This document shows, piece after piece, positions 17,083 through 25,931 of a stretch of DNA of 50,605 nucleotides; position 1 is the stretch's first letter, and the number at the start of each line of letters is the position of its first letter. The position numbers and the translations under genes are program-made. The notes under the pieces are model-generated. The model did no database searches. It had not been told where the DNA came from and was given only the letters and a program-made list of their open reading frames with translations. The DNA lies in NCBI GenBank assembly GCA_964436865.1, contig CAYTFK010000011.1, forward strand, positions 1 to 50,605, read 5' to 3'. This stretch comes from JAXGPP01 sp964436865 (lineage in GTDB: Bacteria; Planctomycetota; Planctomycetia; Pirellulales; Thermoguttaceae).

Positions 17083-19326
17083 ATGAAGATGAAACTCAGC
17101 GGCGGCTCGATCCGGGACTTCTTCGTCAACCACATCGAGAAGATGCTGTTTGGCGCGGCGATCCTCGTCCTCCTGTTGCTGGCCTACGGGGCCATCGGCC
17201 GGGAGTCGATCAACTTTGATCCGCAGAAGCTGGTCGACGAGAGCCAGAGCGCCCAGCAGTTTATCCGCGATCAGAAACCCACGCCGGTGGCCATTGAGCA
17301 GGACATTGCCCGCAAGGTACAGGTGCAGATCAAGCGCCCGGTGCAAGTCAGCCCTTACGCGGTGGAAGGAACGCTGAGCAAGTCGATGTTCCGCTACGCC
17401 GAGAAGCGGCGCGAGCCGCCCCTTCTGCCGGTCGAAGACCTGCGGGCGGAAGCGGGCGTGGGCGCTGTGCGCGGCGGGATGACGTCCAGCGGCTCAGGCA
17501 TGATGGGCAGCATGGATCCGATGTCGGGCATGATGGGCGGCATGNNNNNNNNNNNNNNNNNNNNNNNNNNNNNNNNNNNNNNNNNNNNNNNNNNNNNNNN
17601 NNNNNNNNNNNNNNNNNNNNNNNNNNNNNNNNNNNNNNNNNNNNTGTCGGACCCGTACGGCGCGGAGGGAATGGGGGGGCTTTCGGGTCCGGCGGGCAAG
17701 GGCGTGCGCTATGTGGTCGTCACGGGGTTATTGCCCTTTGTCAAGCAGCGCGAGGCCTTCAAGGCCACGTTTGAAAACAGCGAGCCCCGCGAGGCAGCGA
17801 AGGACAATCCACAGTATCTCTTCTACTACGTCGAGCGCGCGGAAGTCACCGGCTACGAAGACGATGCCACGCTCGCCAGGAAGTTCAAGCCGATTTCCTC
17901 ACCCGGGCTGGAGCAGCAGAAGTCATTGCGGCTGTATGCCTCGATACCGATGGATGTCGTGGGACCGCAGTATCTGTTCGGCGCCACCGGCAGCTATGGA
18001 GGGTACGGCGGTTATGGCTCCGGTTCCATGGAAAGCTATGACATGGGATCGATGTCGATGGAGATGTCGTCCGGCTCGGGCTATGGCAGCGAGATGATGA
18101 TGTCGGGCATGGCGTATCCCGGCGCAACGACCAAGCCGAAGGTCGACATCAACCAGTTCAAAGTCCCCATGGCCTTCCCGCTGCCGCAGTTGGTTGGCAA
18201 GCAATGGGGCGCTGAGGCCGCGCATTTGCCGGAGATCCCGCTCATGCCCAAGTCGCAGCGCGAGATGCTGGCGGCCTGGCGGAAGACCATGGAAGAGGCC
18301 AAGGCCAAGCAGGAGGCCGAGGGAGGGACCCAGCCCGAGGCTGAAGGTCAGGCGGCCGCGCCGTCGGCCGAGAGTGCCGTCCAAGACTTGCTTTCGAAAC
18401 CCGTGCCGCGGCCAGGGATGCCGGGTTCCATGCCCGGAATGCCGATGGGAATGGGCATGTCAGGTTACTCAGGCTATGCGAGCGGCATGTCGGGTTATTC
18501 GGGCTCGATGATGCCGGGAACGCCGGGAATGCCGGGGGTGAAAGAGCCCGACCACAAGCTGTTCCGTTACGTGGACTTCAATGTGGAGCCCGGCAAGAAA
18601 TACCAGTACCGCGTGCAGGTCTATCTGGTGAATCCCAACTACAACATCGAGCCGCGATTCCTGGCGAAACCGGATCTCGGCGAAAAGCAGTACGTGGTTA
18701 CCGGAGCGAGCAAGCCCAGCACCGTGGCCCGAGTGCCGTTTGATGCCAGCATCCTCGCCGGACCGGTCCGCTCGACGCGCAACGTGGCTGTCGAGCCCAC
18801 GGCGAGCGTGGTTTTGAAGTACATCCACATGGAGAACGGGGCCGAGCAGCTCAACAAGTTCGACATCGCCCGGGGCAATCTGCTCAATTTCCCGCAGTAC
18901 AAGCTCACCGCCGGCCAGAGACCGCAGACGGGCTACGGCTCGTCGCCATACGGGATGGAAGGTTCGAGCGAGATGATGTATGGCATGCCCGGCATGTCTG
19001 CGCCGAGCGCCCGAGACAAGAAAAAGAAGAAGGACGAAGAGGAAGAGAAGAAGGTCGATCTGGTAACCAATATGGTGGTCGTCGACCTGGCGGGGGGCGC
19101 GAGCCTGGGAGGTGACCTGACCGAACCGGGCAAAATCCTGCTGATGGACATGGATGGCAACCTGCTGGTCCAGGATGAGCTGGATGATGCCGAAGAATAC
19201 GCAAAGTACAAGGAGCCGGTAAAGGACAAAAAGAAGACCCAGTTGCCGCCAGGCATGTCAGGGGCGGAGGGCTCCGGCTACATGCAGGAGATGATGATGA
19301 GCATGCCGGGCGGATCGGGTCCCTGA
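17083..19326 (+). CDS. Met/Gly-rich single-pass membrane protein, PilP-like position (contains an assembly gap)
   Basis: About 747 residues as assembled, with 100 N at 17545-17644. It has a cytoplasmic N-terminus, one transmembrane helix (about 21-39, MLFGAAILVLLLLAYGAIG), then globular segments interrupted by Met/Gly/Ser/Tyr tracts (about 140 to past the gap, 300-345, 445-485, 630-650) and a charged KKKKKDEEEEKK stretch near 645. Recognisable folded parts include KLFRYVDFNVEPGKKYQYRV, which looks like a beta-sandwich strand pair, and the final VVVDLAGGASLGGDLTEPGK. I cannot name the family; between the PilO-like protein and the secretin it takes the place of PilP/GspC. AGGAGGAATGCA precedes the ATG. 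The reading frame stays open across the gap. A strong terminator follows. Confidence 0.7.
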   Translation: MKMKLSGGSIRDFFVNHIEKMLFGAAILVLLLLAYGAIGRESINFDPQKLVDESQSAQQFIRDQKPTPVAIEQDIARKVQVQIKRPVQVSPYAVEGTLSKSMFRYAEKRREPPLLPVEDLRAEAGVGAVRGGMTSSGSGMMGSMDPMSGMMGGMXXXXXXXXXXXXXXXXXXXXXXXXXXXXXXXXXXSDPYGAEGMGGLSGPAGKGVRYVVVTGLLPFVKQREAFKATFENSEPREAAKDNPQYLFYYVERAEVTGYEDDATLARKFKPISSPGLEQQKSLRLYASIPMDVVGPQYLFGATGSYGGYGGYGSGSMESYDMGSMSMEMSSGSGYGSEMMMSGMAYPGATTKPKVDINQFKVPMAFPLPQLVGKQWGAEAAHLPEIPLMPKSQREMLAAWRKTMEEAKAKQEAEGGTQPEAEGQAAAPSAESAVQDLLSKPVPRPGMPGSMPGMPMGMGMSGYSGYASGMSGYSGSMMPGTPGMPGVKEPDHKLFRYVDFNVEPGKKYQYRVQVYLVNPNYNIEPRFLAKPDLGEKQYVVTGASKPSTVARVPFDASILAGPVRSTRNVAVEPTASVVLKYIHMENGAEQLNKFDIARGNLLNFPQYKLTAGQRPQTGYGSSPYGMEGSSEMMYGMPGMSAPSARDKKKKKDEEEEKKVDLVTNMVVVDLAGGASLGGDLTEPGKILLMDMDGNLLVQDELDDAEEYAKYKEPVKDKKKTQLPPGMSGAEGSGYMQEMMMSMPGGSGP
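17545..17644. other. Assembly gap of 100 N inside a Met/Gly tract
   Basis: A run of exactly 100 N, the conventional placeholder for unknown length. Codons before it end in GGCATG and those after resume at TGTCGGAC, consistent with a missing final A that completes ATG-TCG. The true length is therefore probably 1 modulo 3, like the 100 used. Confidence 0.95.
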
Positions 19327-19363
19327 TCAGCGGCGACGATTCGATCGTTCCGAGGGTTTACGA

Positions 19364-19395
19364 AGCCCGCCGGCGACTGCCGGCGGGCTTTTTTT
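19364..19395 (+). terminator. Strong intrinsic terminator after the third pilus-block gene
   Basis: An 11-base perfect stem (19364-19374 with 19379-19389), a four-base loop and a run of seven T (19389-19395). It separates the three membrane-platform genes from the secretin gene. Confidence 0.9.
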
Positions 19396-19692
19396 GCGCG
19401 CGGAGGCACGGCGGTCGGCGTCGGACACTCTTTCGAGGGCGAAATCTTGCCAAAGTGGCCTTGACCGGTTTTTTTCTCGCGGCTATTTATCCCGCTCTCT
19501 TCTACCGAGTCCCAGGAACTCTCGTCCAAAGAGCCCATCGATGCTGGCGTTCCGCGATTGCGGGAGGCAACGGTGCGACCGCGACTGCGGCAGCCGAGAG
19601 ATCGGCGCCGCGGTGCGATACGGCTGTGCCAGCGCAGGAACATCGGATTGCCCCCGCCGCATGGGAATCGTGCGAGTCTCGAAAGGAGAATC
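19396..19692. other. Leader region of the secretin gene
   Basis: After the terminator this stretch has a promoter candidate at 19461-19489 and then about 200 bases of leader without a convincing gene. An in-frame extension of the secretin back to 19558 is Arg-rich and precedes the signal peptide, so it is not used. Confidence 0.5.
19461..19489 (+). promoter_or_regulatory. Possible promoter of the secretin gene
   Basis: TTGACC (19461-19466), a 17-base spacer and TATTTA (19484-19489). The -10 is weak, but the placement after a strong terminator makes a promoter here expected. Confidence 0.45.
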
Positions 19693-22600
19693 GTGTTGAA
19701 AACGACCGCAAGAATCCTCCCCGAACTGGTCGCAGTCGCCCTGGGGCTGTCGGCGGTGCTGGCCTATGGCCAGGCACCTCAAGCGGGCAGTGCCCCGCTG
19801 TACGGCAGCCCGGCTGCATCTTCCACCCCCGAGGAAGCCCGGCGCCGCTGCGACGACCTGTTGCAGCGTGCACGGCAGGCCATGACCGAAGGCGATCTGG
19901 CCGCCGCGCGTACGCTGGTCGATCAGGCGGAACGCCTGGGCGTGGACTACGGTCCACTGCACCTGGGCGACACGCCGAAGCGGCTCCGTGCCGAACTGGA
20001 GCAGTCGCTCCAGCAGCCCGCGGGAAGGGCGGGGCTCGGCCGGCTGCTCGTGCCCGGCACCGCGCCAGCGGCCAATACGAGCAATCCGTTCGCCGCGATG
20101 CCGGGGAACGGGGCACTCGGCCAGCCGGATGCGAAGACGCAGGCCAAGTCGTACATCCTCCAGGCACGGACCGCGCTGGCTCAGCAGAACCTTGCCGCGG
20201 CGACGTACTGGTATCAGCAGGCGGAAAAGCAGAACGCGGCCTTCGGTCCCACCGAGGACTCGCCCGCCCGATTGGCGGCCGACCTGCGCCGGATGGGAGC
20301 CGCGGTTGACCAGCCGCAGACGCCCGGTCCGCTTGCATCGCAGCCCGCGGTGATGCCGCTGCCTCCGGTGGGCGCGATGGGCCCGGTTGCGGCAACTCCA
20401 GCGGGGCCGTTCCCCTCGACCGCTTCCGGATCGGGTGGAGCCGGGCGGAGCCAGAGCGATCGGCTCCTCGTCGAGTCGCGGCGAGCTCTGGCCCTGGGCG
20501 ACGTGCGGACTGCCACCGCGAAGCTCGAGCAGGCCAAGGCCGTGGGGGCCGTCTACGGACCTTCGGACGACACCCCGGACCGCGTCGCCCGCACGATCTC
20601 CAGCTACGTCAGCCTGAAAGAGCAAGAGAAGCAAAGCGGCAATACCGAAGGCTACCGGCATCGCTACGCCCGTGTGCTGATGGAGCAGGCCCAGGGCCTT
20701 CTCTACTGGCGGGAGTACGACGAAGCCGAGCGTCTGACGGGGATGGCGGCCCGGCTCGGGGTCGGTTTCACCGCTTATGAAATGCAGCCCAGCGAGCTGC
20801 TGTCGCGGATCGCGGCCGAACGCAGCCGCGGCCGTCAGCCCAGCGCATTGCCGCAGCCCATGGACAGCGCTCCGTCGCTGGCCGCCAAGCAGCGGGCGGT
20901 GGAGCTGGCTCGCCAGGCGCGTCAGGCGATGCAGGCGGGCGATCTTCGGCTGGCGGAAGACTACGCCCGCCAGGCCGAGCGGATGCAGATTCCGGACGCC
21001 GTGTTCGCTCCCGGTGAAGAGCGGCCATCCGCCGTGCTTCAGGAAGTGCTGACGGCTCGTTACGGGAACAGCTCGGGCGTCATCCAGGCCGGAGCCGTCA
21101 CCACGGCGATCGGCAATTCGGCGTACGATCCGCGGGCCTCGCATGCCCTCTACGATCAATCCAGCGACCGGACGCGGAACATGCTGGCCGGCAATGCAGA
21201 GCCGACCGACACCGTGTTGCAGCCGCCGGCGGGGAACGCGGGCGAGGCGATGACGCTTTACCAGCAAGGCGAAGCGGCCCTGCGGTCGGGCGATTCGGCC
21301 ACGGCGTTGCAGCTCTTCCGCCAGGCGCATCCCCGCATGCAGGAGCTCGATCCGGTGACTGCGCAGCGGCTGCAGGACTACCTGCAGATGCTCTCGGCGC
21401 CAGCCGACATGCAGCGGGTGGGAGGCTCGTCGCCGACACTGGACAACATCGCGGCCGACCAGAAAGCTCTTGCGCGGGCGCTGTCGGCCCAGATCGGCGA
21501 ACACATCTCGAAGGCCGAGCAGCTCCGTGCGACCAATCCCAAGCTTTCCCTGGGAACGCTGGAAGAGTCGCGGCGGATCGTGGAATCGTCGGGAGTCGAC
21601 GCCGAGTCGAAGGCCCAATTGCTCCGCCGGTTGGACCGGGAATTGAGCGACATACGCAAGTATCTCGAGGACAACCGCGCCCGGATCGACCTGAAAGAAA
21701 AGGCCGCCCTCACCGAAGCCGACATCCGGCGTGAAGAGCAGGTCAAGGTCGAGGTGCAGGAGAAGGTGGCCTTGATGGTCAACGAGTACAACCAGTTGAT
21801 GGAAGAGCACCGCTTCGCGGAGGCCCTGGTCGTGGCCAAGCGGGCGCGGGAACTCGACCCCAACAACCCGTTCACCGAACAGCTCCTGCGGAACGCCAAC
21901 CTGATCTGGTCGTTGCAGAGCAACCTGGCGACCAACGCGAGCAAGCAGGAAGGCTTCCTCACCGAGATGCAGAACGTGAACACCAGCAGCGTGCCCTTCA
22001 ACTCCGACGTCCCCTACATGATGCCGGACGCCAGGGAGTGGGCAGCGCTGACGGCGAACCGCGTCAACCGGATGAGAGAACGCGGGCCGCGCCGCTCGGA
22101 GCGCGAGCTGGAGATCGAGCAGAAGCTCAAGACGCCGGTCATGCTCCAGTTTGAGCAGGCGCCGCTGAGCCTGGTCATGGATCAACTGGCCAAGCTGGCC
22201 GACGTGAACCTGCACCTCGACCCGCAAGGGCTGGCCGAGGAAGGGGTGACGACCGACGCACCCGTGTCGATCAAGCTGAACCACGAGATTTCGCTGCAAA
22301 GCGCGCTGAGCCTGATCCTCGAGCCTCTCCACCTGAGCTACGTGATCAAGGACGAAGTGCTCAAGATCACCAGCGAGCAGCTTCGCAACGGCGAGGTCTA
22401 CCCGGTGGTCTACAACGTGGCCGACCTGGTCACGCCGATTCCGAACTTCGTTCCCAGCCCGCGGTCGGGCCTGGCCGGGGCATTGGCCGACGCCATGGCA
22501 ACGGCCAACCCGCTGGCCGGAGGCGGCTTTGGCGCCTCGGCGGCGCCGCTGGCGGTGCTGGCGAACAATCGGTCGACTTCCGGGACGGTGATCAACCCGG

Positions 22601-23931
22601 CCGTGCTGGCCCAGATGTCCGGCAGCTCGCCGTCGGGCGCGGTCCCGTCGAACGTCGCGAACGGATTTGGTCCGGGCGGGCTGGGAGGCGGCTCAATGGC
22701 CGACTTCGACAGCCTGATCGACCTCATCACCAGCACCATCCAGCCCACCACGTGGGATGAGGTGGGCGGGCCGGGTTCGATCCAGGAGTTCGAGACCAAT
22801 CTCAGCCTGGTCATCACCCAGACCCAGCAGGTGCACGAGCAAATCGTCGACCTGTTGGCGCAGCTCCGGCGGCTCCAGGACTTGCAGGTGACGATCGAGG
22901 TTCGGTTCATCACTTTGAACGACAACTTCTTCGAACGCATCGGCGTCGACTTCGACTTCCAGATCGACGACGACATCGACCGCCCGTTCCAGGTTTTCGG
23001 CCGCGTTCCGGAAGGGGATGACGATGACGATGAAGATGAAGACATCACCGTAGAGCGACAACGCGATACACGCGATGTCGACCACGAGAACGAGACCCTG
23101 GCCGTGGGTCTCCAGGCGCCCGGCGTGTTCTCCGCCGACCTCGACATCCCGTTTTCGCAGGGCAGCTACGATCTGGCGGTACCGCAGTTCGGCGGGTTTG
23201 ATCCCTCGGCCGGTGCCAGCATCGGGTTCGCGATCCTGAGCGACATCGAAGCGTTCTTCTTCGTCAACGCCGCACAGGGCAGCCGCCGCAGCAATCTGCT
23301 GCAGGCTCCCAAGGTCACGCTGTTCAACGGGCAGCAGGCGTTCGTGTCGGATCAGTCGCAAAGCCCGTTCGTGGTCAGTGTGATTCCCGTGGTCGGCGAC
23401 TTCGCCGCGGCCCAGCAGCCGGTGATCGTCGTGCTCTCGGAGGGCACGTTCCTCACCGTGCAGGCCGTGGTCTCCGACGACCGGCGGTTCGTTCGGCTGA
23501 CGCTGCTGCCGTTCTTCAGCCGCATCGGCGACGTCGATACCTTCACTTTCTCGGGTACCGAGACGACGACCGAAAACACGTCGGAAGAAGGCAATCAGGA
23601 TGCGCCGAACGACAACTCGAAGAAGAAATCGGAGAAGACCACGCAGCGGGCGGGCACGACGGTGCAACTGCCGACGTTCTCCTCCGTGTCGGTAACGACG
23701 ACCGTGAGCGTACCCGATGGCGGTACGGTCCTGCTGGGCGGCATCAAGCGCTTGAGCGAGGGCCGCAACGAGTTCGGCGTGCCGATCCTCAGCAAACTGC
23801 CGTACATCAACCGGCTGTTCCGCAACGTGGGCGTGGGCCGTGAATCGCAAAGCCTGATGATGATGGTTACGCCGCGAATCATCATCCAGGAAGAGGAAGA
23901 GGAGCGACTAGGCATCCGTTCGCAGCCGTAG
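19693..23931 (+). CDS. Secretin (GspD/PilQ family) with long repeat-bearing N-terminal extension
   Basis: About 1412 residues, roughly twice a usual secretin. A signal peptide (TARILPELVAVALGLSAVLA, then YGQA) starts it. Residues about 54-570 hold six TPR-like helical repeats, several ending in a G-P-x-x-D-x-P-x-R type motif, spaced by Ala/Pro linkers. A long helical stretch follows (about 600-735), then an N0/STN-like domain (PVMLQFEQAPLSLVMDQLAK, from about 814) and the secretin core (about 1033-1400) with the signature VSVPDGGTVLLGGIKR and the end LMMMVTPRIIIQEEEEE. An Asp/Glu-rich insertion (EGDDDDDEDED) interrupts the core. It should form the outer-membrane pore for the platform proteins upstream. 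AGGAG at 19684-19688 fits GTG 19693 or TTG 19696; both give the same signal peptide. Confidence 0.93.
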   Translation: MLKTTARILPELVAVALGLSAVLAYGQAPQAGSAPLYGSPAASSTPEEARRRCDDLLQRARQAMTEGDLAAARTLVDQAERLGVDYGPLHLGDTPKRLRAELEQSLQQPAGRAGLGRLLVPGTAPAANTSNPFAAMPGNGALGQPDAKTQAKSYILQARTALAQQNLAAATYWYQQAEKQNAAFGPTEDSPARLAADLRRMGAAVDQPQTPGPLASQPAVMPLPPVGAMGPVAATPAGPFPSTASGSGGAGRSQSDRLLVESRRALALGDVRTATAKLEQAKAVGAVYGPSDDTPDRVARTISSYVSLKEQEKQSGNTEGYRHRYARVLMEQAQGLLYWREYDEAERLTGMAARLGVGFTAYEMQPSELLSRIAAERSRGRQPSALPQPMDSAPSLAAKQRAVELARQARQAMQAGDLRLAEDYARQAERMQIPDAVFAPGEERPSAVLQEVLTARYGNSSGVIQAGAVTTAIGNSAYDPRASHALYDQSSDRTRNMLAGNAEPTDTVLQPPAGNAGEAMTLYQQGEAALRSGDSATALQLFRQAHPRMQELDPVTAQRLQDYLQMLSAPADMQRVGGSSPTLDNIAADQKALARALSAQIGEHISKAEQLRATNPKLSLGTLEESRRIVESSGVDAESKAQLLRRLDRELSDIRKYLEDNRARIDLKEKAALTEADIRREEQVKVEVQEKVALMVNEYNQLMEEHRFAEALVVAKRARELDPNNPFTEQLLRNANLIWSLQSNLATNASKQEGFLTEMQNVNTSSVPFNSDVPYMMPDAREWAALTANRVNRMRERGPRRSERELEIEQKLKTPVMLQFEQAPLSLVMDQLAKLADVNLHLDPQGLAEEGVTTDAPVSIKLNHEISLQSALSLILEPLHLSYVIKDEVLKITSEQLRNGEVYPVVYNVADLVTPIPNFVPSPRSGLAGALADAMATANPLAGGGFGASAAPLAVLANNRSTSGTVINPAVLAQMSGSSPSGAVPSNVANGFGPGGLGGGSMADFDSLIDLITSTIQPTTWDEVGGPGSIQEFETNLSLVITQTQQVHEQIVDLLAQLRRLQDLQVTIEVRFITLNDNFFERIGVDFDFQIDDDIDRPFQVFGRVPEGDDDDDEDEDITVERQRDTRDVDHENETLAVGLQAPGVFSADLDIPFSQGSYDLAVPQFGGFDPSAGASIGFAILSDIEAFFFVNAAQGSRRSNLLQAPKVTLFNGQQAFVSDQSQSPFVVSVIPVVGDFAAAQQPVIVVLSEGTFLTVQAVVSDDRRFVRLTLLPFFSRIGDVDTFTFSGTETTTENTSEEGNQDAPNDNSKKKSEKTTQRAGTTVQLPTFSSVSVTTTVSVPDGGTVLLGGIKRLSEGRNEFGVPILSKLPYINRLFRNVGVGRESQSLMMMVTPRIIIQEEEEERLGIRSQP

Positions 23932-23942
23932 GCCAACGGAAG

Positions 23943-23963
23943 GCCCACGGCAGTGCCGTGGGC
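23943..23963 (+). terminator. Hairpin just after the secretin stop
   Basis: A nine-base perfect stem with a three-base loop, 11 bases after the stop. It has no U-tract; it may protect the 3' end or act with the stronger terminator at 24009-24048. Confidence 0.45.
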
Positions 23964-24008
23964 ATATCGCCCGGCCACCCGGTCTTCCGATCGAGTGCAC
24001 CCCCCCTG

Positions 24009-24048
24009 GGCCGTCGCTGGTTCGTTCTGAACCGGCGACGGCCTTTTT
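24009..24048 (+). terminator. Intrinsic terminator of the secretin transcript
   Basis: A 15-base stem (24009-24023 with 24029-24043, one G-T pair), a five-base loop and TTTTT at 24044-24048. Confidence 0.85.
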
Positions 24049-24185
24049 GCTGCGCAAATGCACCGCGGAGCCGGCGGTTTGCCCTGCGGGCCGTGGCGAG
24101 ACGGAGCAGGAATGTCGAGACTCGGTTCACGACAGAAATGCGGGAATGCCGAGGACGAGCGATTGGCTTCATCCCGCGGCCTGGC

Positions 24186-24581
24186 TCAACCGCGGAACGA
24201 GAAACCCGCCACGGCAAGGACGATCCAGCCGACGATCATCGCCGTGCCGCCGATGGGCACCAGATGCACCAGCGGTCGGAATTGCGTGAAGATCCAGCCA
24301 TATAGGCAGCCGGAGAACAGCAGGATTCCGGCGAGAAACGCGGCTGCGGCGATATGGACGGCCGCACCTGGCACACGCGGCGCAAGCAGGCCCGCGAGCA
24401 CCAGTGCCACCGCATGGATGAGCTGGTAACGGACGGCCTTCTCGTAGGTATCGAGGAGGTCGGCCGGCAGCCGAGACTCGAGTCCATGGGCTCCGAACGC
24501 TCCTGCCATCACGCCCAGAGCGCCGCAGATGCTGCCGGCGACAATCCACAGGTTGGCGGTCATCAGGTTCACCCCGAACAT
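24186..24581 (-). CDS. DUF423 (YgdD/TMEM256-like) small membrane protein
   Basis: A 131-residue protein with four hydrophobic helices, recognisable as DUF423 by GVMAGAFGAHGLESRLP near the start, KAVRYQLIHAVALVLAGL in the middle and LVHLVPIGGTAMIVGWIVLA near the end. Family members are inner-membrane proteins of unknown function. With the ATG at 24581 it overlaps the end of the upstream synthase gene by 13 bases, which implies translational coupling; the ATG at 24563, preceded by GGGGTGA, is an alternative that leaves a 5-base gap. Confidence 0.92.
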   Translation of the reverse strand: MFGVNLMTANLWIVAGSICGALGVMAGAFGAHGLESRLPADLLDTYEKAVRYQLIHAVALVLAGLLAPRVPGAAVHIAAAAFLAGILLFSGCLYGWIFTQFRPLVHLVPIGGTAMIVGWIVLAVAGFSFRG

Positions 24582-25726
24582 ACCTGGCCCGCCTCGGTCC
24601 TCAGTCGTTCTTTGGCCAGCGCGTCGTGAGGCCGGTGCGGATGGTGGTGGCCAGCCGTATGCGGCGATTCAACGGGCGCCCGCTGCCAATCGACCGCGAG
24701 CATCAGCACGTTGATGCCCGAGCCGATCCCCAGCAAGGCGACGCGGTCGCCGCCGCGCAGGTGGCCGGCTTCGATGCCCAAGGCCGCGGTAATCGGCAGC
24801 GCCACCGAACCGGTGTTGCCCAACCAGCGGAGCGTCGAGTAGTCCATGCTGGGATCGAGTCCCAGCGTGTCAAACATCAGCTTCTGGTGGGCACGACCGA
24901 CCTGGTGGCAGAAGGTCCGGGTGATGTCGTCGGCAGACCAGGCCACGTCGTCGAGGAACTCGGGAAGCGCTCGTCCGGCCGTCTCAACCCCTTGTTGCAT
25001 CAGGCTTTCGGAGTCGGTCCACATTAAGGGCTGCATATCATCGCCGGAGGAGTCGCGGTCACTCCGGCACAGGCCGCAGCCGTCGCTGTGGGCTCGGAAC
25101 ACGCCGCCTCGCAGCCGATTTCCGGTCCGGCTCAGACTGCGATCGACCAGGAGGACCGCGGCGCTGCCGGAACCGATTGTGAGTGAAGCGATCGCCGCCT
25201 TGACATCCCGCCGGCTTAGAGTTGTGTCGCGATTGAGGTGTTCGATGGTCGTTTCGACCAGCGGCCGCGCGCTCTCGGTGCCGACCACGAGGCCGGCACG
25301 GATCTGTCCCAACTCGATCATGTTGGCGATCTGGACGATGCCGTTGAGCAAGCCGAGGCAGGCGTTCGAGACGTCGAAGACAAGACACTGCCTCGACAGA
25401 CCGAGACGATGGTGAACGCCGCAGGCAGTGGCCGGCTCAAGGTAGTCGCGGCATACCGAGCCATGCACGAGAACGCCAATCGACTGGCGATCGATTCCAG
25501 CGAGACGGATGGCTTTTTCAGCGGTTTCGACGCTCTTGACGCTGGGCAGCATTCCCCGCGGCCAGAACCGCCGCTCGACGATGCCGGTCATCAGTTCGAG
25601 CCGTCCCTCGGGCAGCCGGAGACGCTGGTAGAGCGGCTCCAGGCGTCGCTCGATTTCGGCCGAGGTCACCACCTCATCGGGCAAGGTGTAGGCAAAGGCT
25701 TCCAGGCAGACGTTGTGATACCGCAT
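24569..25726 (-). CDS. Beta-ketoacyl-ACP synthase III family (FabH/OleA-like thiolase fold)
   Basis: A 385-residue condensing enzyme. The thiolase-fold triad is visible: Cys123 in FDVSNACLGLLNG, His274 in TFCHQVGRAH and Asn304 in LGNTGSVALP. These enzymes catalyse decarboxylative or head-to-head Claisen condensation of acyl thioesters. The length and the MTGIVERRFWPRG segment resemble the OleA/KAS III-like group rather than a short classical FabH of about 320 residues, but no oleB, oleC or oleD gene is adjacent, so the substrate is open. The start at 25726 has GGAG before it; an upstream in-frame ATG at 25780 would add an Ala/Arg-rich leader. The last about 35 residues, His- and Arg-rich, look unconserved. 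It heads a two-gene unit with the DUF423 protein. Confidence 0.88.
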   Translation of the reverse strand: MRYHNVCLEAFAYTLPDEVVTSAEIERRLEPLYQRLRLPEGRLELMTGIVERRFWPRGMLPSVKSVETAEKAIRLAGIDRQSIGVLVHGSVCRDYLEPATACGVHHRLGLSRQCLVFDVSNACLGLLNGIVQIANMIELGQIRAGLVVGTESARPLVETTIEHLNRDTTLSRRDVKAAIASLTIGSGSAAVLLVDRSLSRTGNRLRGGVFRAHSDGCGLCRSDRDSSGDDMQPLMWTDSESLMQQGVETAGRALPEFLDDVAWSADDITRTFCHQVGRAHQKLMFDTLGLDPSMDYSTLRWLGNTGSVALPITAALGIEAGHLRGGDRVALLGIGSGINVLMLAVDWQRAPVESPHTAGHHHPHRPHDALAKERLRTEAGQVCSG

Positions 25727-25864
25727 CAAGGCTCCGTCAGAGATCCAGGCCGCTCGCCGCGCCGCACGATCGCACATCATCCACTAAGGTTCCGGGGCGC
25801 GAACTGTTCACGATACCCTGGCCGCGCTTCATGGTAAAGGTGCTGCGCGAAGGCCGGTCGAGAA

Positions 25865-25876
25865 GGTGCTAGCACC
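25865..25876. promoter_or_regulatory. Perfect 12-base palindrome GGTGCTAGCACC
   Basis: It contains the core TGCTAGCA that recurs at 25904-25911 and lies downstream of the predicted transcription start of the KAS III gene. It is a possible operator half of a pair. Confidence 0.4.
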
Positions 25877-25902
25877 GGGTGTGGTTTTCCACAAGGCTAT
25901 CA

Positions 25903-25931
25903 ATGCTAGCAATACATGATCTAGTAGTCAA
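25903..25931 (-). promoter_or_regulatory. Promoter of the KAS III-DUF423 unit
   Basis: TTGACT (25931-25926), a 17-base spacer and TAGCAT (25908-25903). The -10 overlaps a TGCTAGCA palindrome at 25904-25911, as expected for a repressor site. The leader would be about 170 bases. Confidence 0.55.

Noticed and set aside
19483..22332. Leftward open frame of about 949 codons within the secretin gene
   Set aside because: Antisense shadow of a high-GC gene; it crosses the secretin promoter region and has no ribosome site or protein family features.
24569..25726. KAS III-type gene as part of an olefin (ole) hydrocarbon cluster
   Set aside because: The enzyme fits OleA in length, but no oleB, oleC or oleD gene lies within the window; the neighbour is DUF423.
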